Shown here piece by piece: positions 46,800-59,035 of a stretch of 64,000 nucleotides of DNA. The DNA comes from Urophycis tenuis (taxonomy: Eukaryota; Chordata; Actinopteri; Gadiformes; Phycidae). The notes beneath the pieces were generated by a model that saw nothing but the letters and a program-made list of their open reading frames with translations, did not search any database and was not told the origin of the DNA. Numbering within the stretch: position 1 is the first letter of the stretch; every line of letters begins with the position of its first letter. The stretch spans positions 1,758,533-1,822,532 of the forward strand of contig JAXIVH010000010.1 in NCBI GenBank assembly GCA_036785325.1, in the 5' to 3' direction. Made by a program: the position numbers and the translations under genes.

Positions 46800-47948
46800 G
46801 CATCCCTCAGAACACTGTTCTGCTGCAGGAGACGACGCCCGGGAAGACAACACATTGCTGCTGCTTTGACACCCATCAAGGAAGGGCCGGCCTGCCCTGT
46901 GCTGACGGCGGGGGCAACGCCTGTGGTCGAGCCGGTAGGACGGCTCTGGGAGGAGGGGCCAGCACCAATGTGTGTGGTCCATGTTGGCTGAGGTCTGCCA
47001 CCCGGGCCCTGCTGCCTCAGGGTAGCAGACCCTGGGATGGCACCTCGGACAAGGGCCTGATCGAGGTGGAGTCAAGAACCCAGGACACAGATGTTGTTTT
47101 CCCCAGAATGATTTCTGACTGTGAATGCAACATATAACTATCACATTTAGTTATGAAAACAGTTACATGGTGTGATGACTGATCCTCTGTTGTGTCTCTC
47201 TGAGGCAGGGAGCAGAAGCCGGTGGCGATACAGGTTTGTCTAGACTCTGTGAGTTGGACTCTACTCTGAACTTTAGAACTCCAACACAGACCGCCTGGCC
47301 TTAGTTTGAGTCTGATTGTTTGGCTCCTAATGGTTTGGTTTCATGTCCTGTCCTCACTCTATGTTACTTCGCACTTTAATCACTCTGTGTAACTTGGCAC
47401 TTAGTCAGAGATGTTGCAACGGTGAATTGAAATGCTTGAAACTTGTTCTGGTGAATTTCTTACTGTATTAGCAGCAATTAAATGTTTCACCTTCTTATGA
47501 CAAATGTATTCTTTGTAAGTCGCTTTGGATAAAAGTGTCTGCTCAATGCCCTCAATGTAAATGTAAATGTCCTGTCAGCTGTCAGAATCAGCTTCCTGGA
47601 CTTGAATCGGATGCTTTGACCTAATAAACATTACTATAAACCCTGTCAATTATGTGTGGACTGCATCTTCCTTGAGCCTGGTCAAAAACATGTTGTTTTT
47701 GCATCATGAGTCAGACGGATACTGTAGGTGGGAAAAATGTCACTCCAGAATTACGTTGAATGCAAAAGGTAAATTATTGTCGCAAGTTGTTTGGAATATA
47801 ATACCATCAATACCGACTATTGAATGGCAATCTAAACTCTCAGAGATTCTCCCCCTGTTCAGAGTTGAGATAACCGCAAGCTGAAGAAACACAAATAACG
47901 TGAGGAATATGTTGTGAGCTCTCAGATGTACAGCAGACACGCCTGACA

Positions 47949-47950
<2 letters not shown>
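46800..47950. other. intergenic with a SINE/LINE tail
   Basis: No supported gene. At about 47515-47570 is GTAAGTCGCTTTGGATAAAA with GTGTCTGCTCAATG and a (TGTAAA)n-like end, the 3' tail shared by fish tRNA SINEs and their partner LINE. Confidence 0.5.

Positions 47951-48019
<69 letters not shown>
47951..48019. repeat. (CA)n microsatellite
   Basis: Uninterrupted run of 34 CA units. Confidence 0.98.
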
Positions 48020-48020
<1 letters not shown>

Positions 48021-48196
48021 TCCTTCCATTCCCGCACGTCGCCTGCCTGGCTCAGCGGCGGCGGCGTACGTGGGATTCTGCAGATCGCTGCCGTAATCCG
48101 TGTGGTTCGAGATCAATGGGGAAGGGAAATATTGACCACGTACAGTCAAAACAGAGGGATGAGTGGGCCCCTGGGGGCCTCTGGGAGAGAGAAAGG

Positions 48197-49640
<1,444 letters not shown>

Positions 49641-49646
49641 TCAAGG

Positions 49647-49649
<3 letters not shown>

Positions 49650-49719
<70 letters not shown>
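49650..49719. repeat. (AC)n microsatellite
   Basis: Uninterrupted run of about 35 AC units upstream of kcne2. Confidence 0.98.
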
Positions 49720-49722
<3 letters not shown>

Positions 49723-50109
49723 CCATGCACTCACTGGAAACATGTTTCTTGTTTATACAGAAAAGATAACATTTGATTGTGATACAGAAGCTCTGCTGTG
49801 TGCTCCTGTGGGCTCAGTGTGAGCGAGCGCTGAAGCTCTCAGCTTCACCACAAATCCTCCTGGTCACGAGTGTCTCTCCGGTCACAAGGAGCCTTCTCTT
49901 CACACAACCCTTTCTCCAGGGAAACGTGGCAGAGGTGAGCAAACACGATACAGGAGAAAACTAAAGCTAGTTTGATTTGGAGGGTCACTGCAAAGCTGTT
50001 GCTAGTTCCTCTGATCTCCTGTGCAGCCAGGCGTGAGGAGCCTCCTGGGTTGGTGCTGGAGCGTGAGGCGGAGACACCTATTCCTCCCTGTTCCTCCCCA
50101 GTGAGAAGC

Positions 50110-50424
50110 ATGCCGGCCCGGGTCAACGTGACCCTGGAGGCCTCCCTGACCCGAGCCCTGGGCCGGTACCTGGACGCCTGGCGGCTCAACGTGTCCGCAG
50201 CGGCCAACGCTCTGGACAAGACCCTGCTGGAGGAGAACTTCCAGAACGTGGAGTGGTACCTGGCCGTGATGATCGGCATGTTCGCCTTCATCGTGGTGGC
50301 CATCCTGGTCAGCACCGTCAAGTCCAAGCGGAGGGAGCACTCCAACGACCCGTACCACAAGTACATCGAGGGGGAATGGACCGAGCAGGACCCCCGGGGC
50401 TACGCCAACCCCTCAGCCAGCTGA
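50110..50424 (+). CDS. kcne2: potassium channel beta subunit KCNE2 (MiRP1)
   Basis: Single-exon coding region of 104 codons. KCNE proteins are one-pass membrane subunits that change gating of voltage-gated potassium channels such as KCNQ1 and KCNH2. The membrane segment is near residues 50-71 (YLAVMIGMFAFIVVAILVST), followed by the KCNE2 signature KSKRREHSNDPYHKYI. Two N-terminal glycosylation sites, NVT at 6 and NVS at 27, match the positions of those in mammalian KCNE2. An acceptor (CCCCAG, ending 50101) lies eight bases before the ATG, so the 5' UTR is spliced as in other KCNE genes, and no in-frame ATG lies upstream of it. The protein ends at PSAS, about 19 residues shorter than human KCNE2 (123). 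slc5a3 is its upstream neighbour, as in human. Confidence 0.95.
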   Translation: MPARVNVTLEASLTRALGRYLDAWRLNVSAAANALDKTLLEENFQNVEWYLAVMIGMFAFIVVAILVSTVKSKRREHSNDPYHKYIEGEWTEQDPRGYANPSAS

Positions 50425-50449
50425 GAGCCGGACGCCACGCCGCCATTTT

Positions 50450-50600
50450 GATCATCTTCATCATCACCTTCATCAACCTCTTCGTCATCACCTTCATCAT
50501 CCGCTTTATCATCACTTTATCAGCACCTTCATCATCCTTTCTAATGCTCTTTGTCCTCATCTTCGTCATGCTGTCACCGTAATCATCTCATCATCATCAT
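50450..50600. repeat. (CAT)n-like sequence in the kcne2 3' UTR
   Basis: Interrupted TCATCA/TCATCT run directly after the stop codon. Confidence 0.85.
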
Positions 50601-50662
50601 CAACAGGAAGAAAAACTAATTATCACAAATCAACAAAAAATATACATGTTAAAAGGCATCTC

Positions 50663-50668
50663 AATAAA
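50663..50668 (+). terminator. kcne2 poly-A signal
   Basis: AATAAA about 240 bases after the stop codon. Confidence 0.6.
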
Positions 50669-50669
50669 A

Positions 50670-51465
50670 GGGAAGTACAAAGGTGTGTATTGTTTTTATT
50701 TTGTATTTTATTTTTGTAGCTAAAGATTGTACAGTGTTGATGTTGGGGCGGTGTGCTCTTCAAGGTACCAGGAGGTACAGCCTCCATGTTGACCTCTTAG
50801 TAGAGGAGTCCACCAAGGCTGCTGGACAGAAAGACCCTCAGTGGGAGCTTCTAGAAGCTGTGTCTGTCCTGCTTTGACTGGATGATGTTCCACCCACAGG
50901 CTGCTAGTACACTGGCCATGTTCCACTTTATTTCAATTCAAAGTACAAAAATGTTTATAGCATGACTGTTTTCAGCTGACTGAAAGACACTCTGGAGTGG
51001 AGTGTGGTTGAGCGGCTGCTAGCCTCACCTGGCCTGGCTGATTAGACTCTGGGTGAGGCTGCACACCTGTGGTGCATTCAGCAATCAATGTAAACAGAAT
51101 AGCCCAGCTATATCCACCACACAGTGCTCTGACTGAACAGCTGCTCTGTCACAATGATGCAACTCTGCAATCAGCAGTTTAGTGGAGGAGCCCACCACCA
51201 CGGTGGACTGAGGGAGGCTGCTTCGAGCTCCAGACGAGTATGACAAAAATATGAGCATTCTGTGATTCATGTCAGGTCAAGAAGTTGTATATTATTTAAA
51301 TATCGTAGTTGGCTAATTCTAATAACTACTATATACTGCTATTCACAGTTGGAACTAATTTCAATAATAATTTAAACTAAGTGACTACAAAGCAGTCAGC
51401 CAGGCTTGTTCTGTTGCAGCCTCAGGAACATGTCTGTCTGATTACAAACGTCCAAGCAGAGCCTT
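50670..51465. other. intergenic between kcne2 and casq2, no gene seen
   Basis: No coding segment recognised. This stretch, with the SINE beside it, holds the junction between the two human-like synteny blocks. Confidence 0.5.
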
Positions 51466-51466
51466 A

Positions 51467-51740
51467 ACAGCAGTAGCTCAGTGGGTAGAGCGGGTGGACA
51501 GAGCGGGTCGTCCACTAACCGTAGGGTTGGGTTAGGGTTAGGGGTTAGAGGGGTGGCAGTAGCTCAGTGGGTAGAGCGGGTGGACAGAGCGGGTCGTCTA
51601 CTAACCGTAGCGTCGGCGGTTCGATCCCCTTGATCCCCCTCCTCCAACTGTCCACATGTCGAACCCTCGCAAATGTACTGATTGTAAGACGCCTTGGACA
51701 AAAGCGTCTGCTAAATGCCCCTTTACCATTTTATAACCAT
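51467..51740 (+). mobile_element. tRNA-derived SINE with duplicated head
   Basis: The complete copy (51554-51740) has the pol III A box TAGCTCAGTGGGTAGAGC and B box GGTTCGATCCCC, then the tail GACGCCTTGGACAAAAGCG with CTGCTAAATG. A partial head copy (51467-51525) precedes it, and TTAGGG-like repeats fill the space between (51526-51553). Confidence 0.85.
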
Positions 51741-51889
51741 TTACTGATCCGACACTGCTTGGTAAATCGTGAAATTGCCCTTTGCCCACCTGTTTGCACG
51801 CTGGCCCTGTGAACTGCTGTAACTTAAAATACTTTAGCCTTTTCCACTTCAGCTGGGTTGCTCTTATCCCCGGGTCGCATCCATAGCCT

Positions 51890-52110
51890 GACGCATCCTA
51901 AAAATACTCCACTCCCCCGATCTCTGGGGCTCAACTCCTTCCCCGCCAAGCCACAGGGCCCGGGGTCCGGACCATCAGATAGAGATGAGTCAGGGGCCCC
52001 GACTCTCCCCACTGCTTCCTCTCCACTCGCTCGCTCTTGCTCTCACCCTCCTCCCGGTCATTACCTGGTTATTTTTAGCCGCCAAACAACTGGTCTCCTA
52101 AAAATGGCCC
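51890..52110 (+). promoter_or_regulatory. candidate casq2 promoter with MEF2-like sites
   Basis: Three A/T cores of MEF2 type lie 290-500 bases before the casq2 ATG: CTAAAAATAC (51898-51907), TTATTTTTAG (52069-52078, which fits the consensus YTAWWWWTAR on the other strand) and CCTAAAAATGG (52097-52107). Cardiac CASQ2 promoters are known to use MEF2 and SRF. Function here is inference. Confidence 0.4.
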
Positions 52111-52393
52111 TGCTGTGCATGGCTGCTGCAATGTGGAGTATCCAGCCCCCCTCTGGTGGACTCTGGGCCCCACACACTCCCCTGTTCCCTTTGTCGCTGC
52201 TTGAGTGAAGGAGCAGGCAGCCAGGGAGAGGGGCTCCGGGGTTACTGAATGGACCTTATTCTTTTCCCCTCACATCTTTAAAGGACCACATCTTACCTCT
52301 ATGATATTTTGCACCGCCACTGCAGGAACGTTTTCCAGACCCTTCGATTGGCTGCTCTGATAGTTTCTTTGGTGCATTTTGCTGGTGGGGATC

Positions 52394-52998
52394 ATGCACC
52401 ACCTGTGGCTGACGCTGCTGCCCCTCCTGGGCCTGGCGAGCGTGGCGGCGGCCGAGAAGGGGCTGGAGTTCCCCCGCTACGACGGGAAGGACCGCGTCCT
52501 GGACATCAATGACAGGAACTACCTGAAGGCTCTGAAGAAGTACAGCATGCTGTGTCTGCTGTACCACGAGCCCATTCCCGACAGCAAGGAGCTGCAGAAG
52601 AAACACCAGATGACTGAGATGGTGCTGGAGGTAAGACCGACATGGAGGCCCGATAGCGTGGTGCTTTTTAAGACAAGCAGACAAACCAAAAGACGCACAC
52701 AGTAACTGCACAATAAGAGGAGGAGAACGTGTTCGGGAAGGTGGTAACGTAGCACGTGTCCAGAGAGGTTGGTGCTTACAAGGTCATGTCACTCAGGTTG
52801 CTGGTCTGATTGTGTAGCTGGACCGTAGGTCCTCCAAAGAGCAGAGAGCCCACCAGGGCATGAACTCCTGCAGCTCCGTCTGTAGGCCACAGCTGTAGAG
52901 AATGAGACTTCAGGATCAGACATTATCAGCCCCTTAGATCACTGCATTAATGTATACTCCAGAGGCATGCATGGCTGGCTGTATGTGTGAAGGTCAAC

Positions 52999-53036
<38 letters not shown>

Positions 53037-56000
53037 TATGCATGTCTGCACACGCATGCACATGTCTAAAGAGACATTGTTAAGGTTTGTTCTGCCACAT
53101 GCAGGTCATGTTAATGTGTATACATGTATTAATGCACTTAGACTTCACAACTTCATCAGTATGGTTGCCGGGGTGTGGTCAGGTGTTTTGCATCACCCCC
53201 TCGCTGTGGCCTCAGAGCCACAGCGTTCTGCAGCAGTTCACACCTGAAGTCCTGCCTTCCAGCCACCTCTGGACCAGGTCTGAACGGCCGCACTGCTGCT
53301 CCCCTCTGAGGCCTACTTGGAGGTCAGCCCAGCAAGAGGCCATGGCCTGCAGGCCTCCAGAGAACCTGGCAGTTGGCCTTCTGTGTTCTCCAGCACACTC
53401 TCGTTTGAGCAAACCGTCACCTCGACATTTCCTTCTATTTTGGTAGAATTATACATGTGTAAAACAAAGCATAAAACTACCGTTCACTATTCTGTCTAAC
53501 CAGGGCGGTTCAACATGGCCATCTTTAACAGAACAGCCTTAAATAGACCTCATGGCTTTCTGTCTTGAATGTGGCACAGGGTACCGCAGAGGGCACTGTG
53601 TGTGCACTGTTCCCGGTATCAAGTTCACATAGCTGGTGTTGATTTACTCTGGGATCTGTCGGAGGTAACCGGAGTCCAGTGTTGCTGAGGCCCTGATAAT
53701 AGCTTCAGTCGTGCGAACAACAGGTGGGCCTGGTTGGGTCCTCCAGAGCCATCGCTAGCAAGCTAAGTGTGTTGGCATTGGTGCTTTTGATTAACACTTG
53801 TTAACAAACAGTCCATAGAAGAAGACAAGATACATGAATGGAATTTGGAAATGCTTTGAAGGTTAATTGTCACAGAAGCTAATGCTCGTGTGTCCCCCTA
53901 CCTCCATGTATTCGGCTAACGTGGCTAACACACTGCCGCACATTCTCTGGATTCTCCCTTCCACGGGGGGTGAGATCGGTGTCACTGATCTCGTTTGAAT
54001 GTGGGACCGGACAAAAAGCCTCTCTCCCGAAATGTCGGCGTGTTCGTTTGAATGTCAAGCCAACCGGTTTCATTTTACGACATAATGCGACGCTTGGCTT
54101 GTGTGTCGGGCCTGGCATGTCCCTCAGCCCCGAGTCGCCTCCGTTCTGTCTGCTATCGTCCTGATGACGTCACCGACTCCAGCTCGGCCCCGGTGGCCTC
54201 CTGCCAACAGCAGAACACACGTCTGTGAAGTCTTTTACAGAGGAGTCCGCTGAAAACGTACAAAATGAGATGCCAAGCCGTTGAGCAGCATGGCCAGCAC
54301 CTTGAGGCTGGATGTGAATTAACTGTACAGAATAAAGGCAGCACGTTTCAAGGCACTCTGTAGAAGGCTCCATTTCATTAGCAGGTGATGCTGCCCTTCA
54401 TGTCTCGTGAACAGGCTACTCATAGCGATGCCCCATGTTCCCTCTGTGTGCTCTGTGAAGCTGGTAGCCCAAGTGATGGAGGAGAAAGACATTGGATTTG
54501 GAATGGTGGATGCCAAAAAAGATGCCAAGGTGGCCAAGAAACTGGGTAAGCAGAGCATTATTATTATTGTTTTTGTTATCTCAGCACTGCTAATCAAACT
54601 GGTCATCAATGTCCACATATTACCTGTCAGAATTCCTGAGCCAGGAGTGGTCACTCCTACCTGCTCTTTAATGCTATCTAAAAGCATTACTACATGGCTT
54701 TGGGATGAAGCTTAATGAAGTAAACGACTCGGTAGCAACAGGCTGAGGCGTCCCAGGAAGTGAAACGTGTTGTTCTGCAGGTCTGGACGAAGTGGACAGC
54801 GTCTATGTGTTCAAGGAGGACCGGGTCATCGAGTTTGATGGTCTGCTCTCAGCCAACACCATGACAGAGTTCCTGCTGGATGTAAGGGAGCTCAACCACA
54901 TGTCACACTGAAATCACTGTAAGAGGCCCTCTCAGTGGATGGGCGAGGACCCCAAAGTGCTGTGGTGTTGTGGAGGCTACAGCCCCGTGTGTCTCTGTGC
55001 AGCTGCTGGAGGACCCTGTGGAGGTTCTGGACAACGCTCTGGAGCTGAGAGCCTTCCACAGGATGGACCAAGACATCAGACTCGTCGGCTTCTTCAAGAG
55101 CCAGGAGTCAGAGCGTGAGTGTTCAGCCTCCCCTCACCGCTGAAGGTGGAACCCTTAACCCCAACCCTAACCATAAGAAACCCTTAACCCTAACCATAAG
55201 AAACCCTTAACCCTAACCATAAGAAACCCTTAACCCTAACCATAAGAAACCCTTAACCCTAACCATAAGAAACCCTTAACCCTAACCATAAGAAACCCTT
55301 AACCCTAACCCTAACCATAATGACCCCCTGACTATAGGAATATGGTTCCTATGGTCCTATAGTTTTAGTCCCTCTGTTACTTCCTGGGTGCAGCTTGAGT
55401 TCATTGCAGCCTCATTGATGTGCACTGGACTGAGTACCGCTCTAATGGCAGCTGGAGGTTACCATGGCAACATGTTGTTTGGCGCTCGTTATCTTCCACC
55501 AATCATCACGGATGCAGCTGTTGTTGTTGCTGCTGTTTCTGTTTTATCGTTCAAACTGTGGAACTTAGATGTTCAGAGTCATCGCCCATGATCGTTAAAG
55601 CTTTTGAATCATCGCCTGACTGGCTCTCGAACGCCCAGAGGTCAAAGGTCAACTATTTTGGTGGACTAATGCAGCTGTCACGTCTCACTGGAGGCCAGCT
55701 GTGCCGAGCGGATGTGGGCTGGATGGAAGCTTCACACAAACCAGGAGTTGATATAAACCGCTTGTCAAGTCCTTTAAACTCGTCTCCCTGTTCTATTTGG
55801 TTCCAGATTTCCAAGCATTCAAAGAAGCAGCTGAGCAGTTCCAGCCATACATTAAATTCTACGCCACATTTGACAAAGCAGTGAGTAATACACATCATTA
55901 CATAAGATACATGTTATTATCATACATATTAGTCCTTCTTTGAATAGGAAACGGATGAATGAACCAATGCTTCAACATGACTACAACAAAACTAGGAAAG

Positions 56001-58498
56001 TGATTATAAATGAGACAAATAAAGAATAACAAAAAGCCAATTATTTAATGCATGAATTCATGCATGAGCGCCCGAATGAACGACCCCAGTGTCTCTGCAG
56101 AGACGAGCTGCGTTGTTCCCCCGGGGCTCCAGGTGGCCAAGGAGCTGACGCTGAAGATGAACGAGGTGGACTTCTATGAGCCCTTCATGGAGGAGCCCGT
56201 CACCATCCCTGAGAAACCTCACTCAGAGGAGGAGCTGGTGGACTTCATCACTGAGCACAGACGGTACCCGCCGTCACCTCGTCACCATTCACCCTCGCAC
56301 ACCACCGTCATTCACCCTCACACACCACCGTCATTCACCCTCACACACCACCGTCATTCACCCTCACACACCACCGTCATTCACCCTCACACACCACCGT
56401 CATTCACCCTCACACACCACCGTCATTCACCCTCACACACCACCGTCATTCACTCTCACACACCGCCATCATTCACCCTCACACACCGCCATCATTCACT
56501 CTCACACACCGCCATCATTCACCCTCACACACCGCCATCATTCACCCTCACACACCGCCATCATTCACTCTCACACACCACCATCATTTACCCTCACACA
56601 CCACCATCATTCACTTTCACACACCACCGTCATTCACTTTCACACACCGCCATCATTCACCCTCACACCTCCATCATTCACCCTTACACACTGCCATCAT
56701 TCACCCTCACACCTCCATCATTCACCCTTACACATTGCCATCATTCACCCTACGCACTGCCATCATTCACCCTCACACACTGCCATCATTCACCTTCACA
56801 CATCGTCATTCACCCTCAAACCACGATCATTCACCTTCACACCTTGCGTGGAACCATCTGGAAATATCTGCATTATTTGGGGGATTTGGCAACACACACA
56901 GAACATAGCACATGAATATGTAGGGGGTGCAGTATTCCTGCTGTGATTCCTACAGTGAGGGTGTTTGAAGGTCAAAAGGCTCTGGGTGCAAACTCCAATG
57001 TCCGCATTCTACCGATGTCCTTGAACAAAGGGCCTAACATTCACTTTAAATCGCTTTGGATAAAAGTGTTGGCTGGTCTTAAATGCTCCACTTCAGAGCC
57101 AGCGTGTGTGAGATTCACCAGGTCTGCTGTGTGTTGTCAGGCCCACCCTGAGGAAGCTGCGTGCTGAGGACATGTTTGAGACATGGGTGAGTAGCAGTGA
57201 TTCATCATGTCACATGGCAAGAGAAAGAAAACAGGTGCTTGTTCATGGAAGTCATCATACACTAGTGGGAAGTCAACATCTCTCTCTCTTCATCTCAGGA
57301 GGATGATATCGAAGGGATCCACATTGTCGCCTTTGCAGAAGAGGAGGACCCTGGTGAGACACTGATATTACTCTCCATATGGATGATCAGATATGTCTGG
57401 TCATGGTATGAGAGGCCTCGTGGACCATGTTTCATACTTAACCTCTCACATACACATGCTCTCACTGAAGTCTGACCAAGATTGAAAGCTCTTTTGCAAG
57501 AGAGCCCTGAAACTAACATATACATAGGATGAAACAAGCTTGACAATTACAGAGAGATGGATGCCACCGAAGCAATGTCTTCGCACACCAACCGGACGCT
57601 GAAACTTCTCACGATGTGATGTCTCCTGATCCAGTGTGGTGTCTCTGTCCTTCCAGATGGTTTTGAGTTCCTGGAGATCCTGAAGGAGGTGGCCAGAGAC
57701 AACACTCACCTACCAGACCTCAGCATCATCTGGATAGACCCGGATGACTTCTCTCTGGTGGGAGAGGCCCCCTCTGCACACCCACAGACTGACTGAAACA
57801 AAGATCAGACAGATAGACAGACAGGCAGTCACACAAACAGACAAATAGACAGACCGGAAAGCACTCAAACGGGAAATTGACGTAACTTAAATCTGACTAC
57901 ACAGACACATTACACACAACAATGACTTCACCCTTCATTAGATGTTCATACTGGTTTGAATGAAGCAACCTGCTGTGCTCTGGAGTGTAAGCATGGCTCT
58001 CACCTGCTGCTGTGTTTCTGTTTCAGCTGATCCCGTACTGGGAGAAGACCTTCAACGTGGACCTGTTCAGGCCTCAGATAGGAGTGGTCAATGTCTCAGA
58101 CGTAAGTCTAGGCCTCAGATAGGAGTGGTCAATGTCTCAGACATTGTCCAGAGTCCAAAGTCCAGACTCGCCTGGTCTGAGGGCACGTCTCTGTCACTCA
58201 GAATTCTTATTATTATTATTTGTCTTCTTATTCTAAATTAACTTATTGTGTTGTTTTACTTTTTAAGCAGTTAATTTGTCATTGTTTTATTGTTTTGAAA
58301 AGCACTATATGAAGTTAGATGGATGATGGATCAACAGGCCAGCCTCTTAACGAGGCTGACGCTCCTCTTAATGAGCTGTGTGCTGCGTGTTCCAGGCCGA
58401 CAGCGTGTGGATGGCCATGGACGATGAGGAGGACCTGCCCACCGCTCAGGAACTGGAGGACTGGATAGAAGATGTTCTGTCTGGCAAAGTGAACACCG

Positions 58499-58533
<35 letters not shown>

Positions 58534-58647
58534 GATGACGACGATGACGATGATGATGATGACGACGATGACAGTGATGATGATGATGAAGATGATGATG
58601 ATGATGATGACGATGACGACGACGATGATGATGATGACGATGAATAA
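52394..58647 (+). CDS. casq2: calsequestrin 2, eleven coding exons
   Basis: Exons 52394-52630, 54461-54545, 54781-54881, 55003-55114, 55807-55880, 56133-56263, 57141-57186, 57299-57353, 57657-57757, 58027-58101 and 58396-58647 join in phase to 422 residues. Calsequestrin stores calcium in the lumen of the sarcoplasmic reticulum and interacts with triadin, junctin and the ryanodine receptor. A signal peptide (MHHLWLTLLPLLGLASVAAA) precedes three thioredoxin-like domains; recognisable blocks are FPRYDGKDRVLDI, LVAQVMEEKDIGFGMVDAKK, VDFYEPFMEEPVTIP, EDDIEGIHIVAFAEE and WIDPDDF. The forms LVAQV, MVDAKK, LFRPQIGVVNV and IEDVLSGK favour CASQ2 over CASQ1, and the neighbour vangl1 agrees with the human CASQ2 locus. 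The acidic tail after residue 373 is 49 residues, nearly all Asp, longer than in human CASQ2 (399 in total). The ATG at 52394 is the first that gives a signal peptide. Confidence 0.95.
53006..53031. repeat. (TA)n microsatellite in casq2 intron 1
   Basis: 13 TA units. Confidence 0.95.
55150..55318. repeat. telomere-like repeat in casq2 intron 4
   Basis: About seven copies of a 24-base unit containing CCCTTAACCCTAACC followed by ATAAGAAA. It resembles vertebrate telomeric repeats, interrupted, on the C-rich strand. Confidence 0.9.
56277..56850. repeat. 23-base minisatellite in casq2 intron 6
   Basis: About 24 copies of CATTCACCCTCACACACC followed by RCCRT. It starts about 14 bases after the donor of exon 6. 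Long open frames across it are an effect of the repeat. Confidence 0.95.
57035..57085. mobile_element. SINE/LINE tail fragment
   Basis: CGCTTTGGATAAAAGTGTTG followed by TTAAATGC: a diverged copy of the tail seen at 47.5 and 51.7 kb. Confidence 0.5.
58070..58141 (+). repeat. tandem copy of the casq2 exon 10 end
   Basis: The last 32 bases of exon 10 (58070-58101, from AGGCCTCAGATAGG) recur without change at 58110-58141 in the intron. The first copy is followed by the donor GTAAGT, the second by ATTGTC, so only the first can splice. Confidence 0.95.
58499..58644 (+). repeat. GAT/GAC trinucleotide repeat coding poly-Asp
   Basis: A run of GAT and GAC codons with rare GAA and AGT in the last casq2 exon, on the calcium-binding tail. 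Confidence 0.97.
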
Positions 58648-58909
58648 TAATTCAAGTGATTTGTGAATTTTCACTCATTGTAAATTGTCTCTGGGTTGGA
58701 TCAGGCTGAGCAATTCTTAATCCTTGAATTCTGTCATTAGGGAAACGGAGTTGAAAGTGTTGTTTAAATCATTTGCATATTCAGTCACTATATTCAGTTT
58801 AAACATATGGTGAAAGACAGATGAATCCCAAGACTTTTGTGCCGGAAAACAAAATAACTCAGAACTCAAACTCATTCATTCAGCTGTGCAGTCCTTGGCT
58901 CCAGCTATC

Positions 58910-58915
58910 AATAAA
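58910..58915 (+). terminator. casq2 poly-A signal
   Basis: AATAAA 263 bases after the stop codon. Confidence 0.65.
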
Positions 58916-59029
58916 ACGATGGAGGATTTCTTTGTCCAGTTAATGAGGCACCTTCCAATCTTCTGGAGGTGTGGAACCCATGGGACAAAATGAAGACTGA
59001 GCACCTTGTTGAAAAGGTCAATACAAATG

Positions 59030-59035
59030 TTTATT
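59030..59035 (-). terminator. vangl1 poly-A signal
   Basis: TTTATT on the plus strand, AATAAA on the gene strand, 1.6 kb after the vangl1 stop codon and 115 bases from the casq2 signal. Confidence 0.5.

Noticed and set aside
46305..47144. 279-codon cysteine-rich minus-strand frame
   Set aside because: Most of it is the 16-base minisatellite; the remainder has no domain.
51554..51740. Functional tRNA gene
   Set aside because: The A and B boxes are present, but the sequence does not close into a tRNA acceptor stem and runs into a SINE tail.
55150..55318. Chromosome end
   Set aside because: The telomere-like units are interrupted and lie inside a casq2 intron with exons on both sides.
56052..56946. 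Long histidine/serine-rich open frames over casq2 exon 6
   Set aside because: Only 56133-56263 is an exon; the rest reads through the donor into the intron minisatellite.
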